Positions 28,664-38,689 of a stretch of 64,000 nucleotides of DNA are shown here, one piece after another (position 1 is the first letter of the stretch; every line of letters begins with the position of its first letter). The notes beneath the pieces were generated by a model, which worked only from the letters and a program-made list of their open reading frames with translations, was not told the origin of the DNA and did not search any database. The stretch comes from Zwartia panacis (lineage in GTDB: Bacteria > Pseudomonadota > Gammaproteobacteria > Burkholderiales > Burkholderiaceae_B). The stretch covers positions 1-64,000 of the forward strand of contig NZ_JAUHHF010000008.1 in assembly GCF_030410395.1 (NCBI RefSeq), given 5' to 3'. Both the position numbers and the translations under genes were made by a program.

Positions 28664-30209
28664 GCGCGAGGTAAAACGGGCTCAGTTTGCACAGGTTCAA
28701 TTACGTGCGCTGTATTTCGATACACCTTCGCGTGCCTTGGTACGTTCACGTATTGCTCTCAGACTTCGACTCGAAGGAACGCAATGGGTGCAAACGCTGA
28801 AAATGCCAGGCGCTCATAGCCTTTCCCGCGTTGAAATCAATCAAAATCGACCTGAGGCAACGTTAGACCTCAGTATCTATGCAGGCACCCCGGCCGGGGA
28901 TATTCTCTCGAATCTGACTGAGCCCCTGCAGGTATGCTATGAAACGGATGTGCTTCGGTTGCTGCGAAACATTCGCGCTCGATCTGGCGTCGTTGAGCTT
29001 GCTTATGACCGAGGCTGGCTGCGTGCCGGTGCATTGCAACTACCGATCTCAGAAGTGGAGTTTGAACTCAAAACCGGAAAACTCGAGGCGGTCTTTGAGA
29101 TCGGTCGTAAATGGCAACAGAAATTTGGACTGATCCTGGATTTTCGCAGTAAAGCGGAGCGTGGAGATCAGCTTGCTATGCTGGCTCAAACGCTCGAGAA
29201 GGCTGACGCACCAGAGGCCATCGCAAATTTCTGGAAACCTCGCGGTGCCGAACCGATTGCCCTGCAAGAGGTTGTCAAAGAGCGGGATGCCGCCCAGGTT
29301 TTATCTGTGGTCACAAGCGAGTGTCTGGAACATATCGCACGTAACGCGGCGATCCTGTGCGAGGTCGACACAGCAGACATTTGCCGGGCCTCGACGCCAG
29401 AGCACGTCCACCAGTTGCGCGTGGGGATACGAAGGTTGCGATCGGCCTGGTCATTTTTCAACGGAATCACTGAGCTCCCTCCCCTTGAGCATCGGGAGCA
29501 AATCAGCGGTTATTTTTCCCAGCTCGGCGGCACGCGGGATGAGGATGTCTTGCAAGAGTCGGTTTTGCCGACACTCTACGCTGCGGGACTGCCTCCCATC
29601 GAACTGCCCGCCCGGGCGATCCAGGGTTCAGGTCTCGAGTTTGTCTCTAGTCCAGCCTTTCAAACCTGGCTGCTCGACATGCTCAAGCTTTGTACGATTC
29701 CAGTCTCAGCTGCGTCCACAGCCGCTGCAAACCCTGCGCAGCAAGACGTCCCAGTGATCTCACCTGAAAGCAGCGACACAGCGTTCGCTTTTCCCCGCTC
29801 ACCAAGAGAGTGTCGGGAACCGCCACTCAAACCTCTGTTGATTGAAAAGCTCAAAAAATGGCATCGTCAGATTGTACGTAGCGGCTTGAAATTTGGCTCG
29901 CTCACGATCGAAGAACAGCATGCGCTGAGAAAAAAATCCAAACGTTTGCGCTATGCGTTGCAATTTTGTGAATCCATGCTGCCTGACTCAAACCTTCAGC
30001 GCTATCGCAAGCAATTAGCGACGGTGCAAGATATTTTGGGCGAAATGAACGACCTGTATGTCGCACAACCGCTTTTCAAGGCACTTGTCGAGCGTCAGCC
30101 CCAAGCATGGTTTGCCTGTGGTTGGATTCAGGCGCGTCTTGCGGCGCTCACGAATGATGCGGCCGAGGCATTCAAATGCCTGGCAGACTCAACTCCGCCC
30201 TGGAGCTGA
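28608..30209 (+). CDS. CYTH-CHAD domain protein (inorganic triphosphatase / polyphosphate-binding)
   Basis: The N-terminal CYTH domain (about residues 1-205) has the EQELKL signature (ExExK) and an RSRIALRLR basic strand; such domains hydrolyse inorganic triphosphate. The C-terminal CHAD domain (about 225-510) has HVHQLRVGIRRLRSA and, later, LRKKSKRLRYALQF, histidine/arginine helices that bind polyphosphate. A low-complexity Ala/Ser/Pro insert splits the CHAD half near 360-400. The start is the second of two close ATGs, 6 nt after GGGGGGAGG. It overlaps the HAD gene, suggesting a joint phosphate-related role (inference). Confidence 0.85.
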   Translation: MSEQELKLNVPVKAQARVEREVKRAQFAQVQLRALYFDTPSRALVRSRIALRLRLEGTQWVQTLKMPGAHSLSRVEINQNRPEATLDLSIYAGTPAGDILSNLTEPLQVCYETDVLRLLRNIRARSGVVELAYDRGWLRAGALQLPISEVEFELKTGKLEAVFEIGRKWQQKFGLILDFRSKAERGDQLAMLAQTLEKADAPEAIANFWKPRGAEPIALQEVVKERDAAQVLSVVTSECLEHIARNAAILCEVDTADICRASTPEHVHQLRVGIRRLRSAWSFFNGITELPPLEHREQISGYFSQLGGTRDEDVLQESVLPTLYAAGLPPIELPARAIQGSGLEFVSSPAFQTWLLDMLKLCTIPVSAASTAAANPAQQDVPVISPESSDTAFAFPRSPRECREPPLKPLLIEKLKKWHRQIVRSGLKFGSLTIEEQHALRKKSKRLRYALQFCESMLPDSNLQRYRKQLATVQDILGEMNDLYVAQPLFKALVERQPQAWFACGWIQARLAALTNDAAEAFKCLADSTPPWS

Positions 30210-30220
30210 GTCAAGAGCGC

Positions 30221-31522
30221 TCAGCCTACGACTGCTGCCGCAAACTCGGACGCGACAAAAGGTTGCAAGTCTTCGATTTTTTCACCGACACCGATCCAAT
30301 ACACAGGTACCGGACGCACACCCTGACTCCCAGCGGCGACTGCGGCCAGCGTGCCGCCTTTCGCTGTGCCGTCGAGCTTGGTGACGATCAGACCCGTCAA
30401 ACCCACAGCCGCATCAAAGGCGCGGATTTGCGCCAACACGTTTTGTCCTGAGTTGCCATCGACCACAAGCAACACTTCGTGCGGGGCGGTGGGATCGGCC
30501 TTGGCGATGACACGCCTGATTTTCTTGAGTTCGTCCATGAGATGCAATTGCGTCGGCAGGCGCCCGGCAGTGTCGACCATCACAACATCCATGCCGCGGG
30601 CGCGCCCTGCATGCACCGAGTCAAAAGCCACGGCTGCGGGATCAGCGCCCTCCTGGGCGATCACATTCACATTGTTGCGATCTCCCCATTCGATCAGCTG
30701 TTGGCGAGCGGCTGCACGAAAAGTATCGCCCGCGGCCAACAGCACGCGAGCACCGGAGTGCTGCAGCGCGAAGGCCAGCTTGCCGATTGACGTCGTTTTT
30801 CCCGCACCATTGACTCCTGTGATCATCACGACAAGAGGTTTGACACGCCCCACATCGAAAGGCTTTTCCAGGACTTTCAGATGCTCTGTCAACACCTCGC
30901 GCAAAGCTTGGCGCACACCCTCGGCATCTTCGATACGGTCGCGTTTGACGCGCAAACGCAGCGCCTTGAGCAACTGTTCAGTCGCTTCGACACCCGCATC
31001 AGCCATGATGAGCGCCGTTTCAAGCTCCTCGAAAAGCGCCTCGTCGACGCGCACGCCAATAAACAGACTGCCAATACTTTGACCTGTTTTAGCCAGGCCA
31101 CCTCGTAACCTCGCCAGCCAGGAAGCCTTTTTTTCCTCGCTGCGCTCTGGAACAATTGGTTCAAGTTGTTCGGGCTGCTCAACGATTTCCACTTCTGCGA
31201 TCGGTGGAATAGGCTCGGCAACCTCTCTTGGAGTATCTTGCCCGGGCGGAGCGGTGGGTGAAGCGGTGGGTGAAACGGCGGGCGGAGCGTCGCGCATCGC
31301 ACCGACGCCAGCGATGCCGATGCTGCCAGCACCTCCAAGCGCCGCACCGAAAGAGCTGCGCCGAAATGGGGCCTGAGGCACAGGACTTTGCGTCTCGGGT
31401 ACGATCACCTTTGCAGCGGTTTGATCCGGCTGCTGCTCTGCCTCCTGAGAGGCGAGTGCAGGAGACTGGTCTTCGACTGAAGACTCAGATGGAATTGGTT
31501 TTTTCTTGAAGAAGCGAAACAT
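30221..31522 (-). CDS. ftsY: Signal recognition particle receptor FtsY
   Basis: FtsY is the membrane-associated GTPase that receives SRP-ribosome complexes. It has an N-terminal FFKKK membrane contact, an acidic and proline-rich A domain (about 10-125), then the N domain and the G domain with GVNGAGKTTSIGKLA (about 240-254), DTAGRLPTQ and TKLDGTAKGG. The protein has 433 residues. The ATG (31520-31522) lies 1 nt from the rsmD GTG on the other strand, so the two genes start back to back. Confidence 0.95.
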   Translation of the reverse strand: MFRFFKKKPIPSESSVEDQSPALASQEAEQQPDQTAAKVIVPETQSPVPQAPFRRSSFGAALGGAGSIGIAGVGAMRDAPPAVSPTASPTAPPGQDTPREVAEPIPPIAEVEIVEQPEQLEPIVPERSEEKKASWLARLRGGLAKTGQSIGSLFIGVRVDEALFEELETALIMADAGVEATEQLLKALRLRVKRDRIEDAEGVRQALREVLTEHLKVLEKPFDVGRVKPLVVMITGVNGAGKTTSIGKLAFALQHSGARVLLAAGDTFRAAARQQLIEWGDRNNVNVIAQEGADPAAVAFDSVHAGRARGMDVVMVDTAGRLPTQLHLMDELKKIRRVIAKADPTAPHEVLLVVDGNSGQNVLAQIRAFDAAVGLTGLIVTKLDGTAKGGTLAAVAAGSQGVRPVPVYWIGVGEKIEDLQPFVASEFAAAVVG

Positions 31523-31523
31523 A

Positions 31524-32596
<1,073 letters not shown>

Positions 32597-32633
32597 TCCA
32601 GATTTCACTCACACTCTCAGACACGCTCCCCAA

Positions 32634-32900
32634 ATGGCCCTGCGAATCACCGAAGAATGCATCAATTGTGACGTGTGCGAACCACAATGTCCCAATGATG
32701 CTATTTCAATGGGAGAGTCCATTTACATCATCAACCCCGATGCGTGCACGGAGTGTGTCGGGCACCACGACGAGCCTCAATGCAAAGTCGTCTGCCCGGT
32801 CGACTGCATTGAGTTGCATCCCGAATGGAAAGAAGGCCAAGAAGCCCTCATGGCCAAATATCACAAACTTACCGAAGCCAAAGTCAGCAAAGCCATCTAG
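32634..32900 (+). CDS. YfhL-type 2[4Fe-4S] ferredoxin
   Basis: An 88-residue ferredoxin with two cluster motifs: CINCDVCEPQCP (about residues 9-20) and CTEC-x8-CKVVCP (about 38-54). The longer spacing in the second motif is typical of the YfhL/Alvin family, which carries low-potential clusters. It follows coaD closely, a common order in betaproteobacteria. Its electron partner is unknown. The end overlaps the convergent MOSC-N-like gene by 4 bp. Confidence 0.93.
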   Translation: MALRITEECINCDVCEPQCPNDAISMGESIYIINPDACTECVGHHDEPQCKVVCPVDCIELHPEWKEGQEALMAKYHKLTEAKVSKAI

Positions 32901-33307
32901 GTCATGACTTGTGGCCACTCAACCGGTCCGGCTTCAGGGTGAACTTTGACCAGACGACAAGGCTGGCCCGCTACGTGAGTCAACCAAGTCGCCGTCACAT
33001 CCCCCTCGTCCACCACCACCACGGATTGCTGTCCAACCTGGACAGTCCGCTTGACACTGTCGTCATCCTCGATCACATCGAGCGGGATGTCGATCCGCAA
33101 CATCCCGGGCGCACGTAACACCAACGAACCGAGCTTGAGCTCGATCGCCACATTTGAAAGTGCCGCGCAACGCTCAGCACTCAGCCACTGATTATTTGCA
33201 TCGATGACAAACCACCGTTGGTGGTAATCAGCCGCTTGCCGACGGTCGAGCCCGACACATCCGACAACGGGGAAAAACATTGCATTCGATGCGGTAGAAG
33301 AAGTCAT
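32897..33307 (-). CDS. Stand-alone MOSC N-terminal beta-barrel-like protein
   Basis: A 136-residue protein resembling only the N-terminal beta-barrel of MOSC proteins: FFPVVGCVGLDR, HQRWFVIDANNQWLSAERCAALS, then beta strands up to GQPCRLVKV. The following MOSC domain with its conserved cysteine, which transfers sulfur in molybdenum cofactor maturation, is missing, and the frame ends at the ferredoxin gene. It may be a free-standing member or a truncated remnant. The assignment rests on pattern memory and is moderate. Confidence 0.6.
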   Translation of the reverse strand: MTSSTASNAMFFPVVGCVGLDRRQAADYHQRWFVIDANNQWLSAERCAALSNVAIELKLGSLVLRAPGMLRIDIPLDVIEDDDSVKRTVQVGQQSVVVVDEGDVTATWLTHVAGQPCRLVKVHPEAGPVEWPQVMT

Positions 33308-33376
33308 ATTCCAAGCGATCCGTTGAAGGGTTAAACCTGTTTAAACTCGAGTCTATCTTAAACAGGAGCCACAAGA

Positions 33377-33763
33377 ATGCAAATTGACCGACTTGATCAT
33401 CTCGTTCTGACTGTCGCAAGCCTTGAAAAAACCTGTGATTTTTACTCGAAAATCCTGGGCTTTGAGGTCATCACGTTTCTGGGGGATCGCAAGGCACTTG
33501 GATTTGGTCAACAAAAAATCAATCTGCATCAAATCGACAATACTTACGATCCCAAAGCACAACGTCCCACTGCAGGCTCTGGAGATCTGTGTTTTATCTC
33601 CACAACACCCATCAGCGTCGTGATGGATGAGCTCTCGGCAGCAGGTGTTCCCGTCGAAATCGGTCCCGTTGAGCGCACTGGAGCTAAAGGGAAAATACTG
33701 TCTGTTTATATTCGTGACCCGGATCAAAACCTCATTGAGATTTCTAACTACATCGGTACCTAG
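33377..33763 (+). CDS. VOC-family (glyoxalase/dioxygenase fold) protein
   Basis: A 128-residue single VOC domain pair. RLDHLVLTVASLEKTCDFYSK at the N-terminus and IRDPDQNLIEIS at the C-terminus supply the usual His and Glu metal ligands. It resembles YaeR/bleomycin-resistance-like members; the substrate is not evident. AGGAG lies 10 nt before the ATG. It stands alone between the MOSC-N-like gene and the ABC transporter operon. Confidence 0.85.
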   Translation: MQIDRLDHLVLTVASLEKTCDFYSKILGFEVITFLGDRKALGFGQQKINLHQIDNTYDPKAQRPTAGSGDLCFISTTPISVVMDELSAAGVPVEIGPVERTGAKGKILSVYIRDPDQNLIEISNYIGT

Positions 33764-33787
33764 GGGTTTCTCCCACCCAACTCTTTC

Positions 33788-33825
33788 TTGACAGTTGGAC
33801 AGGCTGATCGTCATATTGCGATATG
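33788..33825 (+). promoter_or_regulatory. Probable promoter and dyad upstream of the ABC importer operon
   Basis: TTGACA (33788-33793) is followed at 17-18 bp by TCATAT/CATATT as a -10 candidate. That segment is part of a dyad CATAT-TGCG-ATATG (33812-33825) that could be an operator for a local regulator. No regulator gene is next to it. The next ATG, with GGAG before it, is at 33898. Confidence 0.55.
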
Positions 33826-33897
33826 AACAAAAAGTAGATGTCGTTCTAGTGACAACATTAATCATAAAAAAAATGAAATATCAATTTTGGAGACAAC

Positions 33898-35172
33898 ATG
33901 AGCAAAAACCACACCCAAAGTTCGGCTGCAGCGTCGCGTCGTAAATTATTAAAAGGCGCGATCGCAACCGCCGGTATCGCAACACTCGGTCTGCCCGCGA
34001 TTTCACTGGCTCAGAACAAGCCCATCCGAATCGGCATGCCGACGATTCTGTCAGGGCGTGTGGCGATGCTCGGGATTGCGTCGCGTAACGCCGTGGCGAT
34101 GGAAGTCGAAAAATTCAACGCCGCGGGTGGTTTGAACGGTCGCATGATCGAAATGGTGGTGCGCGACTCCAAAGGCCAGCCTCAAGAGGCTGCTCGCGTG
34201 GCGCGTGAACTGGTCACAGGCGATGGCTGCGAAATTATTTGGGATGCCGAAGCTTCCTCGGGTGCCTTCGCCGTCCACGAAGTCGCGAAAGACCTTGGCG
34301 TACTCGTGGTTCACACTTGCTCAGAGACCTCCTCGCTCACAGCGGATCCCAAACTGCGTGTACCGACCGCGTTCCGTTGCGCGCGCCAAGGGATCCATGA
34401 TGCGATTGCCGGAGGTTCCTACGGCGCGGAAATCGCAAAAAAGCTTAAGCTCACGCGATGGATGAGTATTTCTCCTGACTATGCTTATGGTCGCGACACC
34501 ACAGCCGAGTATTTCGAGTACCTCAAGCATTTCAACAACAATATCGAAATCGTCGGTCAAGTCTGGCCAAAACTCTTCCAGGCCGACTACAGCGAAAACA
34601 TCACGCGTATGGTGCAAGGCAAACCACAGGCTGTTTACTCATGCCTGTGGGGTGGCGATATGACCTCGTTCATCGACCAGTCCAACATCTATGCATTGTT
34701 CAAAGACAAGCAATTCTTCTCGCCCAACCTGGCGGAGTATGCGGTACTGACTGCCGTCAAGAATGTTCCGCCCAACATGCACTCCGGCAACCGTTACTTG
34801 CGCAGCTTCCCCAATACGCCGGCGAATGCAGCTTGGGCTGACGCGTATCGCGCCAAGTTTAAAGAACTCGCTCTGAACTGGTCTTGGCAAAACGCCGCAG
34901 GTATTGGATTTTTGACCACCGCAATGAAAAAAGCGAATAGCGCGGATGGCAAAAAAATCGCCGAAGCGATGCGTGGCCTGAAGATCGATTCCCCCTTTGG
35001 CGCTGACGGCACACTCACGATGCGTCCAGAGGACAACACCGTGGTCAATTACGCGATCGGCTATGGCTCACTGACTAACAAAGAGCCTTTCATGACGAAT
35101 CAAGTCAACGGCAAGTGGGACCAGATCTACGCGCTGGAAGCCGAGTGGAAAAAACGTAAAGGCTGGGCGTAA
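33898..35172 (+). CDS. Branched-chain-type ABC transporter substrate-binding protein
   Basis: This periplasmic binding protein (424 residues, Peripla_BP_6 / LivK-like) starts with a Tat-like signal SRRKLLKGAIATAGIATLG and an AQ cleavage region near residue 38. IRIGMPTILSGRVAMLG begins the mature fold. Family members bind amino acids, amides, or aromatic and hydroxy acids. It is the first gene of an operon with its permeases and ATPases. By the downstream genes, the ligand may be a 2-hydroxy or 2-oxo acid rather than an amino acid (inference). Confidence 0.9.
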   Translation: MSKNHTQSSAAASRRKLLKGAIATAGIATLGLPAISLAQNKPIRIGMPTILSGRVAMLGIASRNAVAMEVEKFNAAGGLNGRMIEMVVRDSKGQPQEAARVARELVTGDGCEIIWDAEASSGAFAVHEVAKDLGVLVVHTCSETSSLTADPKLRVPTAFRCARQGIHDAIAGGSYGAEIAKKLKLTRWMSISPDYAYGRDTTAEYFEYLKHFNNNIEIVGQVWPKLFQADYSENITRMVQGKPQAVYSCLWGGDMTSFIDQSNIYALFKDKQFFSPNLAEYAVLTAVKNVPPNMHSGNRYLRSFPNTPANAAWADAYRAKFKELALNWSWQNAAGIGFLTTAMKKANSADGKKIAEAMRGLKIDSPFGADGTLTMRPEDNTVVNYAIGYGSLTNKEPFMTNQVNGKWDQIYALEAEWKKRKGWA

Positions 35173-35272
35173 AGCCATCCCCTGAACGTTTGTGGGCACT
35201 GAGTCTCATCCAGATCCTGGCTGAGACTCAGTCACCCGCACCCCAATACGTCTGCATCTCCCGGAGATATCT

Positions 35273-36175
35273 TTGGATCCCAACGCCCTGTATGAGTGCC
35301 TGACTTCTTTGTCTTGCATCGTGACCCAAACCAGCACTGGCCTGATTGTGGGTTCGCTCCTCTTTCTCGTGGCCGCTGGCCTGACGCTGATCTTTGGGGT
35401 GCTTAAGGTCATCAATTTCGCGCATGGTTCGCTCTACATGCTCGGCGCCTACATCGCGCTTTCCGCCTATCGGATCACCGACAGCTATGTTTTGGCCGCG
35501 GTGATCGCGGGCGCGGGGGTTGGGCTATTCAGCGTATTCTTTGAACGCTTTTTCATGCGCAAGGTTTACAACGCTGACGTGTTACTGCAACTGCTAGTTT
35601 GTTATGCGTTTATTTTGATTCTCGATGATGCCGTCAAGATCATCTGGGGACATGAGTTTCAGTCGATGGGCATGCCCGCGGCCTTTCAGGCGCCACCCGT
35701 GTTTATCGCAGGCGGAATTGTGCCCGTCTTTTATCTTTTCATGATCAGTGCGGCCGCGCTGATTGGTCTGGTGATGTGGTACGTCATGACACGCACGCGC
35801 ATCGGAAAAATCGTCCGAGCCGCGGCGCATAATCCAACCATGACTTCTGTGCTGGGCTTGAACACGACCTGGATTTACGCAGGCGTATTTGCCTTTGGTG
35901 GCGCGCTCGCTGGCCTCGCGGGCGCACTGGCGGCGCCGGTTCGCTCCATGTCGCCAGGCATGGGCTTTTCGATTCTGATCGAATCCTTCATTGTCACCGT
36001 GATTGGCGGCATGGGCTCGGTCAGTGGCGCGCTCGTCGGCGCCCTCCTAATCGGTCTCGTGCGCTCGTTTGGTTCGATCGGCTTTCCGCTTTTTGTCGAA
36101 GGCATCATGTTCTTGGCGATGGCGCTGATCCTCGTCCTCAAGCCAAGTGGCTTGCTGGGTAAGGAGCCACGCTGA
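35273..36175 (+). CDS. Branched-chain-type ABC transporter permease (LivH-like)
   Basis: A 300-residue inner-membrane permease with eight or so helices and the LivH-type segments FGVLKVINFAHGSLYMLGAY (about 43-62) and GMGSVSGALVGALLIGLV (about 246-263). The start is TTG, supported by GGAG 7 nt upstream and by MDPNALYECL leading into the first helix; no better ATG exists. It overlaps the next permease gene by one base. Confidence 0.92.
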   Translation: MDPNALYECLTSLSCIVTQTSTGLIVGSLLFLVAAGLTLIFGVLKVINFAHGSLYMLGAYIALSAYRITDSYVLAAVIAGAGVGLFSVFFERFFMRKVYNADVLLQLLVCYAFILILDDAVKIIWGHEFQSMGMPAAFQAPPVFIAGGIVPVFYLFMISAAALIGLVMWYVMTRTRIGKIVRAAAHNPTMTSVLGLNTTWIYAGVFAFGGALAGLAGALAAPVRSMSPGMGFSILIESFIVTVIGGMGSVSGALVGALLIGLVRSFGSIGFPLFVEGIMFLAMALILVLKPSGLLGKEPR

Positions 36176-37143
36176 TGAACTCGAAACTGACTTTTAATAA
36201 AGAACTTTTACTCGCGCTTGCCGGCTTGGTGATTCTGATCGCCATCCCTTTTTTCTCGCCGGGGCGGGTCGCACTTGATTTTGTGATCCGTCTGGCAGCT
36301 TTTGGACTCTTTGCCACCTCCCTCAATATTTTGGTGGGCTATGGCGGGATGGTGTCATTTGGGCATGCGATGTTTTTCGGTGGTGGCGCATATGCCTTTG
36401 GCTTGCTCATGCAAAAAGGCGGCGCCTCAATTCCTGTTGCGATCCTCGGTGCAATTGTCTTTTGCGCATTGTTAGGCTTAGTGGTCGGGGCGATCTGTGT
36501 ACGTCTCAAAGAAATTTATTTCTCCTTTTTGACGCTCGCATTTCAGATGCTGATTCACAGCATTATCATCACCTGGACATCTTTGACGGGAGGCGACCAA
36601 GGTCTTATGGGCGGGATCCCGCGGGTCTGGGGAAGCATCAATCTTGCCGACACGCAAACACTCTATTGGTTCTCTTGCATCGTTGGCGTGCTTTGCTTGT
36701 TCTTAATGCGCTATATCTTGCAATCACCCTTTGGCTATACCCTCAGAATGGTGCGTGACAATGCTGACCGCGCCAAGTTTCTGGGGATCGATGTCTGGCG
36801 CGTCCGTCTGTATGCCTTCGTTCTGGCGAGCTGTTTCGCTAGCGTTGGCGGCGTCATCATGGCGTTGTTCGTCTCAGGCGCTTATCCCGAGTTCAGTTAC
36901 TGGACGATGTCTGGCGAAGCCGTATTCATGATCATGATGGGTGGCCTCCACACATTTATCGGACCGGTCGTAGGTGCAGGCCTGCTCCTGGTGTTTAACG
37001 ACATCATCACACGCACGACCGAGTATCACGGTCTTGCGCTCGGCGTCATCGTGCTTCTTTTTGCGCTGGGCTTTAAACGCGGAATCACAGACTTTGTAGT
37101 GCAGATTTTTCAAATGATTTTCAAACGAGGTGCACGTTCATGA
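36175..37143 (+). CDS. Branched-chain-type ABC transporter permease (LivM-like)
   Basis: The second permease (322 residues), with LNILVGYGGMVSFGHAMFFG (about residues 43-62), the LivM-typical motif, and GGLHTFIGPVVGAGLLL near the C-terminus. It pairs with the LivH-like protein to form the channel. Its stop overlaps the start of a short-chain dehydrogenase gene by 4 nt (ATGA), so transport and metabolism genes are translationally coupled. Confidence 0.92.
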   Translation: MNSKLTFNKELLLALAGLVILIAIPFFSPGRVALDFVIRLAAFGLFATSLNILVGYGGMVSFGHAMFFGGGAYAFGLLMQKGGASIPVAILGAIVFCALLGLVVGAICVRLKEIYFSFLTLAFQMLIHSIIITWTSLTGGDQGLMGGIPRVWGSINLADTQTLYWFSCIVGVLCLFLMRYILQSPFGYTLRMVRDNADRAKFLGIDVWRVRLYAFVLASCFASVGGVIMALFVSGAYPEFSYWTMSGEAVFMIMMGGLHTFIGPVVGAGLLLVFNDIITRTTEYHGLALGVIVLLFALGFKRGITDFVVQIFQMIFKRGARS

Positions 37144-37937
37144 GCAAGCCAAATATTACTGTGGTCACCGGCGGTTCAAGCGGAATCGGTGCGGCCTGCG
37201 TACGTCACCTGGCCAAGCGCGGCGATCATGTCATCTCGTTGGATTTGCCCGGTACGTGGTCGGAAGAAAAAATGCGCGCCATGGGTGTCGTGGCTTACCC
37301 ATGCAACGTGACGGACGACGACGGCATGCGAGACACTGCCGCCATGATCGAGGCCAAACATGGGCCTGTCACAGCGTTGGTCAACAGTGCGGGTATTTTG
37401 CAAAACCGCTTATCCCCCGATCTGCTGACTATGACGGAGTGGGATCGGGTGGTCGACATCGACCAACGCGGCACCTATCTGGCTTGTGCGATCTACGGCT
37501 CACGTATGGTCGAATTGGGTGGCGGTTCAATTGTCAATATCGCATCGATCACATCCTTGCGCTCCTCCCCCCTACACGCATACGGTCCGGCCAAAGCCGC
37601 AGTCGCCGCGATGACAGCATGTCTGGCAGCCGAATGGGGCCGCTCCGGCGTACGCGTCAACGCTATTTCACCCGGTTATGTTCTGACCGAGGCTTTGCAA
37701 GCTGCGATTGATCGTAACGATCGCAATCCAGAGGACCTCACCTCTCAGGCAGCGATGGGACGCATGGTGACACCGGATGAAATTGCGGACTCTGTCGGCT
37801 TTTTATTGTCCCCTGCGGCTAAAGCGATTACAGGTATCAATTTGCCCGTGGACGCTGGCTGGCTGGCGGGCTCCACGTGGCAAACGTATGGTGGCGTCCC
37901 CAAAGCGCGTGGCAAGAAGTCTGATGGAGCGCGCTGA
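37140..37937 (+). CDS. Short-chain dehydrogenase/reductase (SDR) no. 1
   Basis: A classical SDR of 265 residues: cofactor motif TGGSSGIG (about 10-17), NSAG (about 82-85), and the catalytic Ser in NIASIT with YGPAK (about 143-147). It lies inside the transporter operon between the second permease and the first ATPase, overlapping both (4 nt and 1 nt). It is therefore very likely made to act on the imported compound. Oxidation of a hydroxyl or reduction of a carbonyl is expected; the substrate is unknown. Confidence 0.88.
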   Translation: MSKPNITVVTGGSSGIGAACVRHLAKRGDHVISLDLPGTWSEEKMRAMGVVAYPCNVTDDDGMRDTAAMIEAKHGPVTALVNSAGILQNRLSPDLLTMTEWDRVVDIDQRGTYLACAIYGSRMVELGGGSIVNIASITSLRSSPLHAYGPAKAAVAAMTACLAAEWGRSGVRVNAISPGYVLTEALQAAIDRNDRNPEDLTSQAAMGRMVTPDEIADSVGFLLSPAAKAITGINLPVDAGWLAGSTWQTYGGVPKARGKKSDGAR

Positions 37938-38689
37938 TGCTCAAGATTGAACATCTCCACAAATCCTTTGGCGGCGTCGTCGCGACCTCTGATGTCTCGA
38001 TTCATTTCAAAACTGAATCCCTGAGTGCAGTCATTGGACCCAATGGTGCGGGCAAGACGACTTTTTTTAACCTGATTTCAGGTGCATTAGCGCCCGATTC
38101 CGGTCGGATTATTCTGGATGGCGAAGACATCACAGGACAACCTAGCAGCGAAATCGTACGCAAAGGGATTGGTCGCGCCTTTCAGGTTGCCAAGTTATTC
38201 AAAACACTGACCGTCGAAGAATCGCTGCGTGGCGCATTGATGTCGCCTCTGGGAAAATCCGCACAAATGCTCGGGCGCTTTCCTCTTGAGCAAACGCGTG
38301 ACCGCGCTTACGAAGTGATGGAACAGCTTGGTCTGCATACCAAAGCCCATGTTGTGAGCGGTAATTTGTCTCATGGTGATCAAAAGCTCCTGGATATGGC
38401 GCTGGCGCTTGTTTTACGTCCAAAAGTCTTGCTGCTGGATGAACCGGTCGCTGGCATGGGACCTGAGGAGCGAGAGCAAATGATCGAAACGGTCTATGGG
38501 CTCTGGAAAAAAGGTGGACTAACCGTTGTGCTCATCGAGCACGATATGGAAATCGTCTTCCGTATTTCACAACATATCCATGTTCTGTCATACGGTAAGG
38601 TTCTCGCCGAAGGGAATGCTGAACAAATCCGCAATAACCCGGCCGTGATTGAGGCATATCTGGGTACGCCTCGGGAGGCACACGCATGA
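37937..38689 (+). CDS. Branched-chain-type ABC transporter ATP-binding protein (LivG-like)
   Basis: A 250-residue ATPase. The Walker A motif GPNGAGKTT lies at about residues 35-43, the signature segment is GNLSHGDQKLLDMAL (about 139-153) and Walker B is VLLLDEPVAGMG (about 159-170). The signature reads LSHGD rather than the commoner LSGGQ, as is usual in LivG-like proteins. It overlaps the SDR before and the LivF-like gene after by 1 and 4 nt. Confidence 0.93.
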   Translation: MLKIEHLHKSFGGVVATSDVSIHFKTESLSAVIGPNGAGKTTFFNLISGALAPDSGRIILDGEDITGQPSSEIVRKGIGRAFQVAKLFKTLTVEESLRGALMSPLGKSAQMLGRFPLEQTRDRAYEVMEQLGLHTKAHVVSGNLSHGDQKLLDMALALVLRPKVLLLDEPVAGMGPEEREQMIETVYGLWKKGGLTVVLIEHDMEIVFRISQHIHVLSYGKVLAEGNAEQIRNNPAVIEAYLGTPREAHA

